Origin: Beroe ovata
Taxonomy: Eukaryota > Ctenophora > Nuda > Beroida > Beroidae
NCBI GenBank assembly: GCA_946803715.1
Contig: CAMPET010000220.1
Coordinates: 20,430 to 84,018, forward strand
Length of the DNA stretch: 63,589 nucleotides
Direction of reading: 5' to 3'
The stretch's first letter is position 1. Every line of letters starts with the position of its first letter. A program made the position numbers and the translations under genes. The notes beneath the pieces are model-generated. The model did no database searches. It was not told the origin of the DNA and saw only the letters and a list, made by a program, of their open reading frames with translations. Below, in pieces: positions 25,160 through 37,124 of this stretch.

Positions 25160-28100
25160 ATGAGTGAGTATTATGACTATGAAGAGAGCATGGATGATGA
25201 AATCGATGAACTGACATATTACTGTGTACTTCCAGTGATTGAACAAGTCACTGCAGTGTTTCTAAAATTATTTGGACTGAGTGCCATAGTAAGTGATTAC
25301 TCAACAATCTTTTCTCCTCCAGCAGTTTGTGTTGATGCAAAGAAATTTGTTTACAAAACCACTTATCCTCAGATATCTATCTTTGCACAACTGAACAGTG
25401 TGAGGATAAATTCAATTGTTGACATATGTTTAGGGTTGATCTGTGCCTTTCTCTTCTATGAATCCAGTATAAGATATATAGGTAAATGTTCTTTTTCAAG
25501 AATGACTTTGTAAATTATGAATTGTTAAAGGAAGGTTTAGTTTTCTACTGCCTTACATTAACTCTCTTCTCAGTTGCTGTGGTGTCAATTTCCTACCTTG
25601 TAGTGTCAGTTACAAGAGGAAGCGGCTATTGTGGTGCCTTAGTCCTCATCTCCAATCTACTGTTTGTTTTCATCTGGTATGTAGCAATTAATTGAAGGAT
25701 AAGAAACGTATGATCCTTCTATATTTTCAATACTTACCCTGGTTACAACAAGTAATATTCATGCAGTGAGCTTGTCATAGTTGAAGCTGAACAATGGCAC
25801 CAAATCCGGGGGACAATTATCTTACTCCTCATGAAAACAACCTCACTGGGATTTGATATGGATGCAGGAGTGATTTCCATACCACCTGCATTGGTGTACT
25901 TTGGTTATACTCTGTCTCCCATTTCCCTCATATTCGGACCTTTTGTTACACTATCAGACTACAGGCGGAGCAAGAATACTCAATTTGTAAGTAGGTGCAT
26001 TAGTTAGAATTGAGTAAGATAGTGACTGCCACTCTTCACTTACACTGACATATTCCTACATTACAGACTCGAGAGACAGTATACGGCATCAGCAGCTCAC
26101 TCTGTCTTGCTTACAGCACAGCGATATTTTCCACCTGTATTCTCAATTATGCGCTGGATGGTGCTCATAAAAACACGTCAGTACCACTTACTAAAGTATT
26201 TATACTCAAGTATCACAGCTTACTATATGGCTGACTTACTATTGTTTATATGTCGCTGTTTCCAGGATGTTCGGAGTGTACTTCACGGCACAGTCATTCC
26301 GAGCTAGTCACTACTTTGTGTGCTACACATCACAAATCACAGCGCTCATTGGAGGTTACCAGCACACAGCTGAGGAACCGTAAGTACACTGCGTCTTGTG
26401 ATCTGTATGGTCTCTTTTATCATTCTGTACGAGGGGAGACTTGCTAATTCGAACTGAAATCGACTTTGACCAAGACAGAGTGGTTATGTGCCTAGCCTGG
26501 AGATTATTGCTGTACGGCATGTTAAACAAGGAATCGAAACCGTGGGGTTCCGTACAGACCACTCTGTCACAGAATTTAATAGCCTTATCACATTATAAGT
26601 GAGGATGTGGGAATCTAACCATTAACCAATGACCAAGAAGTTTTTACAAACACTCACTTACTTGTAGGGATGAAAATAGTAAGTTAAAATAGTAAGGCAT
26701 CCTTATTATTCGAACTAGCTTGTCTTCCCTCTCCAATGAATCTGAAGAGCTTTATTCTGCCATAAAACAAATCCAATAATCAGGTATACAGTGGTTTCAC
26801 CACTCCAAGTTGAGATTCCCGCGTCTATGTCAGCTGTTGCTAAGTCGTGGAACCTACCCATGCACTACTGGCTCAAAACATGTGAGTTCGCACTCTTTTA
26901 AAATCTATTTTAAACACACCAACGATTTCATTGACTGTTAATCCATTTTGTTTTTGTCAGATATATACAAGAAGTCAAGGTCCCTGGGAATGTATGTTGC
27001 TGCATTCCTGACATATGCAGCGAGTAGCATCCTACATGTGAGTGAAACAGTTACATAATTGTCACGTCACGAATTGAATTAGATTTCGTGATTGGCCGAA
27101 TTGTCACAAAATCACAAAAAATGCGAACAGATCCAGTATTTTCACTAACGCGCGGAAATGTTATTGTTGAGTTTCAGCAGTTGAAACTAGCGATAGAAAA
27201 TGCGCGCGCATTAGTGGCGCGCAACATGTGCTTCACTATTTGCGCGGGAAATGAACTGAGATCCTCCTTCAGGGCTTGAACTTCCAACTCCCTGTGGTCC
27301 TCTTTTCGATATTCCTATTCTCCTACGTTGAAATCGGTGGGTGACAAATTACACAGGCTGGTATCTCTTGTTAACATTATTTTATGATTTTGTCGATGCT
27401 TTGCAACTCTCAAAACATCATCCCACATTCCTGCATTTCAGCCCTCAGGAATGAACTAGCAACACTTCTTGACACTTGTGTACGAGTTCACAGATGTCAC
27501 AACTGTTCTCACAAAAACAAGGTGAATTCCAGTGACGATATTTGTATTTCACGCACCGATAACTGCTGAATGCAAATGATAATGCTCGATAATATTCTCA
27601 GATATTGCGTGGGCCTATCAAGTTGCTATTCATTGCTATCAATGTGATACAGTTAGCATATCTCGGTGTTATGTTTGACTCTGACCCTTCACAGACAGAG
27701 GTTAGTCAATCGTGAAAAAATGTATTTTTAACTCACACTGAAATTTGAGCGTCCACTGATAATGATATGAAACCGAATTCTTTTGTTGTAGTGGAACAGT
27801 GTAGTTGTGAGAAATTGAACTGAAACGAGCATATTTTGTTGCATACTTTTAGCTGTGTTTGATTATTGTTGAGAACTGGTCACATACTGGTTACGTTGTT
27901 GTTCATCTTTCCTCCCTCTAATTTGTATTGTATTCCGTGAATCACATCGAGAGGCACTTTCGCTTTTGGATATTAAACTCATAACACTATGCACATCATC
28001 TGTTAATATTACTTGTTTATGTCGGATTATGCATCATTCTGCTCCCACCTTTTGTCTTTAGATCTCGGTACAATTCTGTGAAGATATATTCAGGTATGGC

Positions 28101-29723
28101 CAGGGTGAGACGATTTCTCAACACAATCCAGAGGCTGAATGCTGATGTCAATGCTTTCATAAACATCAACAGTTTCGCTGTCGAGCAAGGTATTGAATCC
28201 GAAGAGAGAATCAAGAACAACTCCCAGAAATCTGATATCGATGGCATGGTAATATCGGTTAAAGATAACACCCATGTCAAGGGCATGCCAAACACAGCCG
28301 GCACTCAAGCACTGAGAGATTTCATTCCTACTGAAAACGCTCCTGTAGTCGAGAAGCTACTATCTGCTGGAGGGATCTGTATCGGCAAAGTCAACATGGA
28401 GGACATGGCGTTTGGAATCACCTCCTACAACCCGGTGTACTGTCAGGGCGGAGTGAAGGGGGTCAGGAACGCTCACGACCACACCAAGATAGCTGGCGGC
28501 AGCTCGGGCGGGAGTGCTGTATCCGTTGCCATGGAGATGTGTGACGTGTCGCTAGGGAGTGACACGGGGGGTTCAGTCCGCATACCCGCCGCCCTCAACG
28601 GGGTCGTGGGGTTCCGGCCCTCCACTGGGCGGTATTCCAGTGAGGGGGTAACCCCCATTTCCCACACTCGGGATACTATCGGTATACTTAGCGGGGGTGT
28701 GGGGGATGTACAGCGTGTTGATAGTGTGATATCTGGAGATGGGATATACGCTCTGGGAGAGGGAGATAAGGTAGTGGTGGGTTACGATGCTGCAAACTCA
28801 CTGGCTAATTGCTCTGATGAGGTACTCCAAGCGTGGAATGCCGTGATTGAAACTCTGAAACAGGATGATCGCATCACGCTAGTCCCAGTCGACACAACTA
28901 AATCAGTGGAACTCTGTGCTGCAGTTACTAGTCCTATAGTACTGCACGAGGCCAAGTTTGATCTCATATCTTATCTAAACCGGTACATCCCTGATGTCCC
29001 AATAGAAGAACTGGTGGACCAAGTCACGACCCCGCCCATCAAGAAGACGTATGCAGCTATCATGATGGATCACAAAGCAGAGTATGACACGGCGATGACC
29101 GATATCCGTCCCAAACTGATCGCTGAGTATCGGGGACTATTTGAGAAGATCAATTTGATAATAGCCCCAACGTGTCCTGTAACTGCTATGGATGCTGATC
29201 CTGACGTGCTGTGGACGCAATGGAATGAGATTTTCCGGTTGTACGTACAGAATGTAGACATTGCAAGTGTTGTTGGTTCGCCAAGTATCACGATTCCGGT
29301 TGCTAACCCCACTGGAGGTTTGCCAGTGGGGTTGCTCATTGACGGAGATGTGAAGTGTGATTCGTATGTTCTTGCTGTCGCACGACTGCTTGAGGGAATG
29401 TTGAAATGACTTAATGGAGATCTTTTGAATTGTTAGAAAATTATTGTCTCATAATCAATTATTGTCTTGTTTTATGTTTAATCATTTTATCTTCTAAGCC
29501 TGACAGATTACACGTACTCAGCGAGTAATCACGCACAAATCACGCATTCTTCACATATAATCACGCACTTGATATCACGCATTATTAACAGGGCTACTCG
29601 TGGTGGAACGTGGTATCAAAGTGGTCGTCTCTCTACTGGTACGGGCACGTGCTGTGTGGTGCTGGTGCAGTTTTCACAGCTCTACTCCATCTTGTCAACA
29701 GGATAACAAAGAAACAACAGTGA
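25160..29723 (+). CDS. PORCN: Protein-serine O-palmitoleoyltransferase porcupine (MBOAT family)
   Basis: ER membrane acyltransferase that attaches palmitoleate to Wnt proteins, needed for Wnt secretion. Eleven exons: 25160-25481, 25574-25676, 25767-25986, 26067-26176, 26266-26379, 26784-26881, 26961-27037, 27273-27336, 27442-27521, 27602-27700, 29592-29723; total 1419 bases, 472 residues (human 461). Diagnostic segments: WHQIRGTIILLLMKTTSLGFDMD (human [23 protein letters not shown]), FGPFVTLSDY, SWNLPMHYWLKTY with the conserved Asn, and AASSILHG with the MBOAT catalytic His. The last exon GYSWWNVVSKWSSLYW matches the human ending with HKWSELSWASHW. Multiple hydrophobic spans are evident. The final intron (27701-29591) is far longer than the others and contains a complete amidase gene. 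Confidence 0.95.
28096..29409 (+). CDS. Amidase-signature hydrolase, intronless, inside the last porcupine intron
   Basis: A 437-residue enzyme of the amidase signature family, which hydrolyses amides (GatA, indoleacetamide hydrolase, FAAH and relatives). The Ser-cisSer-Lys triad is visible: Lys in VISVKDN, cis-Ser in GGSSGGS, nucleophile Ser in GSDTGGSVRIPAA. The C-terminal GGLPVGLLIDGD...LAVARLLEG resembles bacterial indoleacetamide/mandelamide hydrolases more than FAAH; that is an impression, not a search result. ATG 28096 is the first in frame, but the N-terminus looks about 30 residues short. The frame is open upstream to 27985 with a hydrophobic stretch, or may join an unseen exon. Same strand as the host gene, no introns although neighbours have many: signs compatible with horizontal transfer or retroposition. 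Confidence 0.9.
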   Translation: MARVRRFLNTIQRLNADVNAFININSFAVEQGIESEERIKNNSQKSDIDGMVISVKDNTHVKGMPNTAGTQALRDFIPTENAPVVEKLLSAGGICIGKVNMEDMAFGITSYNPVYCQGGVKGVRNAHDHTKIAGGSSGGSAVSVAMEMCDVSLGSDTGGSVRIPAALNGVVGFRPSTGRYSSEGVTPISHTRDTIGILSGGVGDVQRVDSVISGDGIYALGEGDKVVVGYDAANSLANCSDEVLQAWNAVIETLKQDDRITLVPVDTTKSVELCAAVTSPIVLHEAKFDLISYLNRYIPDVPIEELVDQVTTPPIKKTYAAIMMDHKAEYDTAMTDIRPKLIAEYRGLFEKINLIIAPTCPVTAMDADPDVLWTQWNEIFRLYVQNVDIASVVGSPSITIPVANPTGGLPVGLLIDGDVKCDSYVLAVARLLEGMLK

Positions 29724-30377
29724 CACATGGTGAGATGAAGTTTCCAGAAGCAAAACGTTACAAAAACACATCTTATTTAACGTTTATACTCCAGTTTTTT
29801 ATTATAATAATTTCGACAAAATACGGTGAAAATACTAACAACTGCACGAGGCCGTAGAATAGAAAAAACACTAAGTTTTAGCATCACATACAAATATCAT
29901 CAATCTGCAGTTCTCCGTTTCGCATAAATCTGAAGTTCTCCATTTCGCGCATTCGATCCTTATCTACCTTGCCTAGCGTCCGGGAGTGGTGTACCGTGAG
30001 AAATTCCCCAGTGGAACTGAGCTACTCTGTAGTTTGGGAGCTAGACCTTGGGGATCTGGTTTCTTTGACACAAACAGGCTGTTGTACGTTGTGGAGTATT
30101 CATTGGGAGCGTCGTGAGTCAAGATCAGATGGCTGTCTTTCAGCTGAGGGAGGGTGAAGTGAGTTGCTATAGCAACATTGTGACACTTTGCGTTGTCATG
30201 GTAACACTATCTTACCCTGCCGAGAACTGTTGCTTTGTGTGCGAATTTCTGGTGGTCAGCGTTGCTCTTGAAGTTGTCTTTTATCTCAGATACCGGTGCT
30301 TCTCGGTACTCTGAGCAATGGTATCGTTCAGTATTGAAAGAGGACTGAGGAGTTACCAGTTAGTTTTACTGATCAAA
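29724..30377. other. Spacer between convergent genes
   Basis: No convincing coding exon on either strand. It should contain the 3' UTRs of porcupine (+) and of the SAXO-like gene (-). Confidence 0.4.
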
Positions 30378-30620
30378 TTATGAGTTGCCATGGAAACCTG
30401 TCTGTGAGCCGAGGGAGAACCCATTCTGGAACTTGACCAACTGATCCACCCTGTCGCGCGGCTTGACATGAGCTAGTTGTGACACGTAACATGACTGCGT
30501 TGAAGCTGATAGCACGGGGTTATCAGTTCCAAGTACCACTTTACTCTTTGTAATGATCTCCTCCCCCTTCACTTTGGGATTCAGTATGACTCCAGGTGCT
30601 CTCTGAGAGAAAAGGGGGTG

Positions 30621-30692
<72 letters not shown>

Positions 30693-30926
30693 CCCCACTC
30701 GAACTNNNNNNNNNNNNNNNNNNNNNNNNNNNNNNNNNNNNNNNNNNNNNNNNNNNNNNNNNNNNNNNNNNNNNNNNNNNNNNNNNNNNNNNNNNNNNNN
30801 NNNNNNNNNNNNNNNNNNNNNNNNNNNNNNNNNNNNNNNNNNNNNNNNNNNNNNNNNNNNNNNNNNNNNNNNNNNNNNNNNNNNNNNNNNNNNNNNNNNN
30901 NNNNNNNNNNNNNNNNNNNNNNACAC

Positions 30927-30961
<35 letters not shown>

Positions 30962-33565
30962 CAAACACTTACCACTGGGAAATGTTCCCCGTAGGAGGTG
31001 TCATTTTGGAGCTGTTTCGTTCTCTCCGGGTGTCGATCACCCTCTGGAAAACTGCTCTCAAACACGTTGTCGGGTTTCATGGACAGTGTCGGACCTGAAT
31101 GTGTCATTACTTACACAAAATAGTGGGTCAGCGTCATGACATGTTACACATGAATAGTTTGTCTGACATTGTAGACACTAGACATTCATGTCTCATATGA
31201 GTGACACCTCATTGTGAGAAATATGCTTCAGATAAACGTGTTTTGTACGCTGAATGAATGTCATCAATCTACTGAAAAATGACGTATAATATGTCCTATA
31301 CCGTAGCTCCTGCCGGTGTGGTATTGCAAGTTGGTGGTGTCAGTGTGTGTCAAGCTGCCGTTGTGTGGTGTCTCACTACCAAACAAGAATGTTGTTCCCA
31401 ACACTTTGGATACGGCAGCGGATTTGTTATACCTGAGACCAGAGAAGATGAGACTTACACCCGATCCACAATGGATTGCTATGATCGAAACTGTGCCTTT
31501 CAGATTGAAACGAGGCAACTATTATGCAGACAATATAAATCTCCAGCTATTATATTACTGATGAATTGGGAGTTTCACATTTCTATCACATCCCATGTAC
31601 CTCTTGGTAGTGAAATCCTGGGGGACATACTCGTCCCGGACATTGGTGGTGTGTTGGGGCGTGGTCTCATTGCCCAACCCCACCGCGTGAGTGCCACGCT
31701 TCAGTGCTGCCTCCCCATACGGCTGCTTGATGGCTGGGTCAAACTGTCCGCTGTGTAGTTCCTATAGTAGTGATGGTGTTGATGGGGCTGTGCTGCAGCA
31801 ATGCAGCATGGACATTGGGTAATGAGTTGTGTGAGTATCCCACAATAAGAATTGAGTGCACTATCGATACCCACGCCTCTCTCTCCCTTCCCAACTCTCA
31901 TTCTCTGACATCCCTAATTCGGCCCCACCTGGCTCCCACTCACTGACCTGGTTTGTTGTCCTGTAGGGGGGTGGCTGTCTCCTATCTGTCTTGAGGGTAT
32001 CAATAATCCCGTAGTCAATGTGCTCGGGGTACCTATTGGGACGGATGTGACCCACATTTTGTCCCGGATAGCTATCATGAACCTCGCTGAGAGGGATCCT
32101 GACTTTGTCCTTGTCTCCACTCGGCACAGAACTCGTCATCAGACTCTTCTGTTCTTTCTTGTCGAACTTTAGAGCGTTTTCCGGCTTGAAGTGGTCTTGG
32201 GCTGTAGTCCTGCGAGAACAAAAATGTGATGAAAAACAACGATTTGAACGCGTTATGTAAGTAGGTATTCTAAGTGAGGTGTTTGGGCTTTTGGTTCACT
32301 TCATTGAATCAGATTTCACTGAAATGATTCCGTGTTATCATTCAAACGATCGTGTTAATTCACGCCCAGTGGTCTCTACCAACACTAAACAACGTAATGA
32401 ATAATCCGATAGAACTCAAGAATTCCATTGCTTTAAGAACTTACACGTCAACGAACTTTCGTAGGACATGTTTTTCGTAGATTAGCGGTCCAAAATAGTT
32501 CATTTTGACGCAAAACTATGAACTACCGTGATAAGGAACTTACAATTCCACGATGAACAATTAGGAAATAAATCATTTAGATTGGATTGGGGGAATAGAT
32601 TGATATCGCAATATGCAATAGGAGATGAAATTTCACTTGTTGCTGCAACAACTCAATCGCATAACAAGTATTAGTTACAATAGATGAGGTTAATCGCTTC
32701 GTTAATTGATTAAATCGATGTCATTAGTATCATGCAACTAGCTTGAATAACTCTATCCAGTTTTGTAGATGCGTACGTGTCATGGTAGAACCTTTGTGGA
32801 GTTTCACACTGACTTCGAGAAACCCGCGTGATGTCTCCTTTGCAAAGTTATTACTGGTGTATCATACTCACTGAAACGAGATGCACTGGGAATCGCTGTG
32901 ACTGAGGAAGTTAGTGTTAAGTCTGCCCGAGTAATCGTTCCACTCTCGTGTTGCCACGCCCATACTCCGATACGAGTCCTTTGTCTGTGAGACTGCTTGT
33001 TTGTTGTAGTGTGAACTGCTGTAAATATAAACGGGGTATGCAGTATCACCATTCATTTCATCTAAAGGGAAATAATAATCATGTATTTCCGTAAAAAAGT
33101 AAAACCTGTGCATGAGTTGACTGTCACCAAGGTTCTTGGCTGCCACCTGATCTACTGACACTGGGCCTCGGTCTTGGAATGCCAGCTTGTTAGCACTCGT
33201 CTTTGTATCCTGATGTTAGATAAACGCGGTCATGCATCTCGTTAATCAATCCTATCTTCATGCTCATTAATACCCGTCTCTATAGTTTCCTGCAGCCTTC
33301 TCTCTAGTTTCCTGCAGCCAGCTCGTAAACACGTTTATATGATTGTACACATGGCTCTTTGGTCCATGTGCCCAACGAGAAATCACTAGTTTGAACTTGT
33401 CATTCTTCATTCGGCACAATGACCTATACCAATATAATTGAATGAGTGACGTGTATAACGGGTTCAATGAACCTCTAGGAAAGAGGAATCCATCCCGATA
33501 GTAAAGTGTGATGAGGAGAGGAAGTCCTTCCCCGTTTTCTCGTAGGGTAGTGTCCCAGCCGCCAT
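30378..33565 (-). CDS. SAXO5/TEX45-like axonemal microtubule-associated protein
   Basis: Probable ciliary microtubule-lumen protein. Nine exons: 33473-33565, 33106-33209, 32872-33018, 31948-32209, 31601-31743, 31461-31490, 31302-31432, 30973-31094, 30378-30602; summed length 1257, 418 residues, all phases agree. The start GKDFLSSSHFTIGMD is close to the N-terminal FL.ASHFSLG.D motif I recall from SAXO5. Related short motifs recur: TNFLSHSD, TTFLFGSE, VVLGTDN, and also EYVPQDFTTK and QDHFKPENA typical of this class. The ATG sits in GCACCATGG. Exon 31461-31490 is only 30 bases. The last intron holds (CA)n repeats and an assembly gap. The gene structure is firm; the family assignment is moderate, with PPP1R32-type proteins as an alternative. 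Confidence 0.72.
30619..30970. repeat. (CA)n microsatellite interrupted by a 217-base assembly gap
   Basis: CA repeats at 30619-30689 and 30923-30966 flank Ns at 30706-30922. Everything falls inside the last intron of the SAXO-like gene. The Cys/Val and Thr/His open frames through it are artefacts. Confidence 0.95.
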
Positions 33566-34532
33566 GGTGCCCCCTGGACTTAGCAAGTGTAATGACTAGT
33601 AACTGGAGAAACAAGCAAAACTTGCGCGCGCGTGGTGTAAAATGTACGAGCAACAAGCATTGATATATTGGAGCTATTGGACACACAATACGGACCGAAC
33701 CAGTTTAAACTAGAGAGCTTGTGATTGCTCTTCTGAATCATGCTCTGTAATCTAGCATGGTGATTGTGAAGTTATTGCGAAGGAGAGAGAGAGAGAGAGA
33801 GAAATGCCAGTTAATGCATCATGGCCAGAATCATGTGCGGATAAATTCACGTCATGATGGACCAGCATATGAGAGATGCCATTCTGTCAGATCACTGTCT
33901 GTTTGGACAATACACAATTGCAGAGAAATAGCACAACTGTAGTAAACTGTCAAATTGAAAGTGCAACAATGCATCTCGATTATAAACAGCACTCAGTAGT
34001 CGGCAAAGTTGAGCTCTACTACGATGTTGTTATGTGGTTGTGAGACCTCCTTCGAGACTTCGATTAATTAAATCCAAAGTCTCACGTAGTCATGACAACA
34101 AGTTACCATGGTAACACCATGTTGAAGAGGCTATTCAGGTTAAATTCCAATTCCAATTTGTCTTGTTCCTATCTTTCATCATGTATCGATGCACAATGGT
34201 TCCGAGTTCGATTTAATCACACGGCACCCCTCAGTCTTGTTAGAACAGTGAGTAAGCGATGCAATTTATTGGATGAGTCTTCAAAAGCAAAATACATATG
34301 ATTATGAATGGAAAGAGTAAACTGTAAGACTGTAGATACTAGATATTCTGTGACATAAAACCAAGTTTGGCTTGCTCTTAAGCAGCAAAACAGAACAGCG
34401 ACATACACATATGAAACATTATATATCGCATGGATTTTTAGATCATGAGCCTATAGATGAGCTCCAGCTAGTCCATTATTTGCTTCATGTTAAATGTCAC
34501 TCACTTAATGATGTAATGATGTAATGTGAAGC

Positions 34533-34560
34533 AAAACTGCGCTCTTAAGAGCGCAGTTTT
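34533..34560. repeat. Perfect 28-base palindrome
   Basis: Left arm AAAACTGCGCTCTT is followed directly by its exact reverse complement, with no loop. It could be a dimeric protein-binding site or a small hairpin remnant. Confidence 0.9.
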
Positions 34561-35089
34561 CCATAATATGGGGGATAATTGGTCTATTTCCGGATGTTCA
34601 ACTTCATGAGAACTAGACAACTTTTAGAATAATAGACAACTTATAGTTATACGACAACTGATCAGAATTGAAGACGAAAAACATCCGTACTGCATACCCT
34701 TCAGTTTCCCTTTTCTGCTTCCGAATCCTATTTATCGGGAAGCTTTCTCGTTTCTTTCCGTATTCCGGTTCCATTCCTGATCCTATGTCTAGTAAATTTA
34801 AATTATTTAACTCTTTTTAATTTTTTCATGATGAAATTCATCCTATTTTTAATTTTATACTTATAGCCAATTTCATATTTCAATCTGTACACTGTATACT
34901 TCAAAATATGATATCAATATCATTATATCAGGCCTTGCCAGGCGCGCGTGTTCGATGTTCGCAGTTCGGAAGATGAGAAGTTCCGAAATCCGATCCCACA
35001 TTCCCACGTTGCATGATCAAAATCAAACGATCCATGCCGCGGCGAAAATGAAGATTCAAAAATTTTGACTGTCCGCGATGATGACGATG

Positions 35090-35535
35090 ATCAATGATAG
35101 CCCCTGTCGAGTTGTCGGGCGATGCCAGACCGCTGACATGATGCAAGCCGCGAATAAGTTTGCGCCGCGCGCGAAACGAAATTCTCGACAGGGTCTATCA
35201 TCGATCGACAACTGTCGAGAATTTCATTGCGCGCGCGCCGCAAATTATTCTGATCGTGGCTGGCGTCACTGCAAGCAAAGATTTAGTTGTCCATCGATGT
35301 TCCCGCGCTGCGTGACCCAAATACTCCGCGCGCGCTGCGCGTCTCCTTTCTACGACTTTTCAGTTCAACTTCACTGCAGAGTAGAACAGGGGCGCGCAAC
35401 GTGTGCACATCCAATATCCATCGATGATCAATGAAAGACCCTGTCGAGAATTTCGTTTTGCGCGCGCGTGGCGCAAACTTATTCTCATCGGCTTGCATCA
35501 GCGATCTCGCATCGCCAGACAAAGATTTAGCTCCG
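35090..35535. repeat. Cluster of GC-rich inverted repeats (family shared with 23.8 kb)
   Basis: Repeated phrases GACAGGGTCTATCAT / GATAGCCCCTGTCGA, CTGTCGAGAATTTC (at least twice forward and once inverted) and GCGCGCGCCGCAAATTATTCT recur in both orientations. At least three units are nested here. Consistent with a small non-autonomous element family; the ends are unclear. Confidence 0.65.
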
Positions 35536-35863
35536 CCGGAGCTGATATGAGTCTTTGATCGTCGAGTAGTATAAATTAGTGCAATTAGTCCGTACTATGC
35601 TAGATATTTTTGTATAATTACCATGCATATAGGTGTTATATTCAATGTTGTTGCTTAAAATAATAAAATGTTCTACCAGCAATTTTTAATGAGTGAGGCA
35701 ATATCTTGTCTGTTGCCATTAAAAATTGGTGAAATGTTCCCATAACAGCATTTCCTATCTTAATTGTTTCCTTATGTTTGACTTACCTTTTAGAGAACTC
35801 AGTGATTCTTCCATTGTTATGCTTCCTAATGATGAAAAGAAGTAGATCATTCATTGAAGAGCC

Positions 35864-37124
35864 ATGGCTTTGAACTATGCTGCTGCTCTCTCTAAATATC
35901 CAGACAAGGGTGTGTTGGGAGCTGAAGAAATTGTAGAAGATTTATGCAAGATTGAAGAAAAGGCATCCATTCTTGCAAATGAAATTAAGTCTGCAAAACG
36001 AATTGTATTTATCACTGGTGCTGGGATAAGTACTTCCTGTGGCATTCCTGATTTTAGAGGTCCAAAGGGTGTATGGACTTTAGAAGAAATCGGTTGCAAG
36101 CCCACTATCAATATAGATTTCAAGATTGCTGCCCCTTCTTATACTCATTTTGCTATTTGTGCCCTTCTCAAATCTCAATGCTTTTGCTATGTCATAAGTC
36201 AAAATGTTGATAACTTGCACATGAGGTCAGGTTAGTCAATTGCCGGTATTGTAATATTATAGTAAGATTTTTGATCACTAACATAACTTAATATTCATCA
36301 ATTTTCAGGGATTCCTAAGTTTCAATTATCAGAGGTTCATGGTAACATATTTACTGAAAAATGCATGAGTTGTGGTAGAGAATTTATGAAAGGATCGCCA
36401 ACAGAAACAATTGGACTCAAGAAGACTGGAAAGCTATGTTCATCTGTAAGGAGTACAAAGCGCAAATGCATGTGCAGGTTTGCGAATACTCTGATTTTGA
36501 CAGTTACACTCATCCAAGACTGTTACTATGTATTTATTGTTAGTGTCCTTCAGAGGTAAACTTGTTGACTCAGTCCTTGATTGGGAAGATAGCCTACCTT
36601 GGGATGAGCTTGCAGAGTGTGAATATCAGTGCTCTGTGGCAGACCTTTGCATTGTTCTCGGCACTTCCCTTCAGATTCAACCCACTGGTCAGCATATTGT
36701 TATTTCAATCAATGTAACATCTATATCTACATGTTTAAATGTATCAACATCTTAAAATGTTTCAGGAAACCTTCCCTTCAGAACAAAACGAAATGGTGGT
36801 AAAATAGTGATAATAAACCTTCAGAAAACAAGGATGGACTATCACGCAGACCTTGTCATTCATGCAAAGTGTGATGATGTTATGAGAATAGTTACTGAGA
36901 AGTTAAAAGTTGATGTGGAAGAGAATGTTATTGATTTACCAGAAGATGATCAGCTTGTTGTAATAAAACACGCCTATAGACCAGATCCACCGTCATTCAG
37001 AGCAAAGAGACTGAAAAAGGAGAAACAGGAAGTTGTCCCTGAACACCCACTTGATTTACCTTCAGAAAATAAGCAAGATGTTCCTGATGAGAGAGATGAG
37101 GTGAAAACAGTAAAATCAGAATGA
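35864..37124 (+). CDS. SIRT6: NAD-dependent deacylase sirtuin-6
   Basis: Chromatin-associated class IV sirtuin that removes acetyl or long-chain acyl groups from histone H3 and ADP-ribosylates targets, acting in DNA repair and metabolism. Exons 35864-36230, 36309-36477, 36554-36687, 36766-37124: 342 residues (human 355). [16 protein letters not shown] matches the human start [45 protein letters not shown], the catalytic His in SEVHGN and the [13 protein letters not shown] segment are present. The four zinc ligands appear as CMSC and then C...C in [14 protein letters not shown]. The tail is lysine/glutamate-rich (KRLKKEKQE), a likely nuclear localisation signal. Codons are AT-rich compared with nearby genes. 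Position 87 of the human SQNVDGLH Gly is Asn here. Confidence 0.96.

Larger units (their letters stand above)
33566..35863. other. Spacer between divergent SAXO-like and SIRT6 genes
   Basis: About 2.3 kb without a recognised exon. It holds a (GA)n run at about 33781-33802, a perfect 28-base palindrome at 34533-34560 and a GC-rich repeat cluster at 35090-35535. AT content rises sharply from 34600 to 34930 and from 35560 to the SIRT6 start. Confidence 0.5.

Noticed and set aside
30596-31139. Long open frames through the gap with alternating Cys/Val, Thr/His and unknown residues
   Set aside because: They are products of (CA)n repeats and Ns inside an intron.
35078-35522. 118-residue and 79-residue frames in GC-rich DNA
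   Set aside because: They follow the repeat cluster, shift with its units and resemble no protein.
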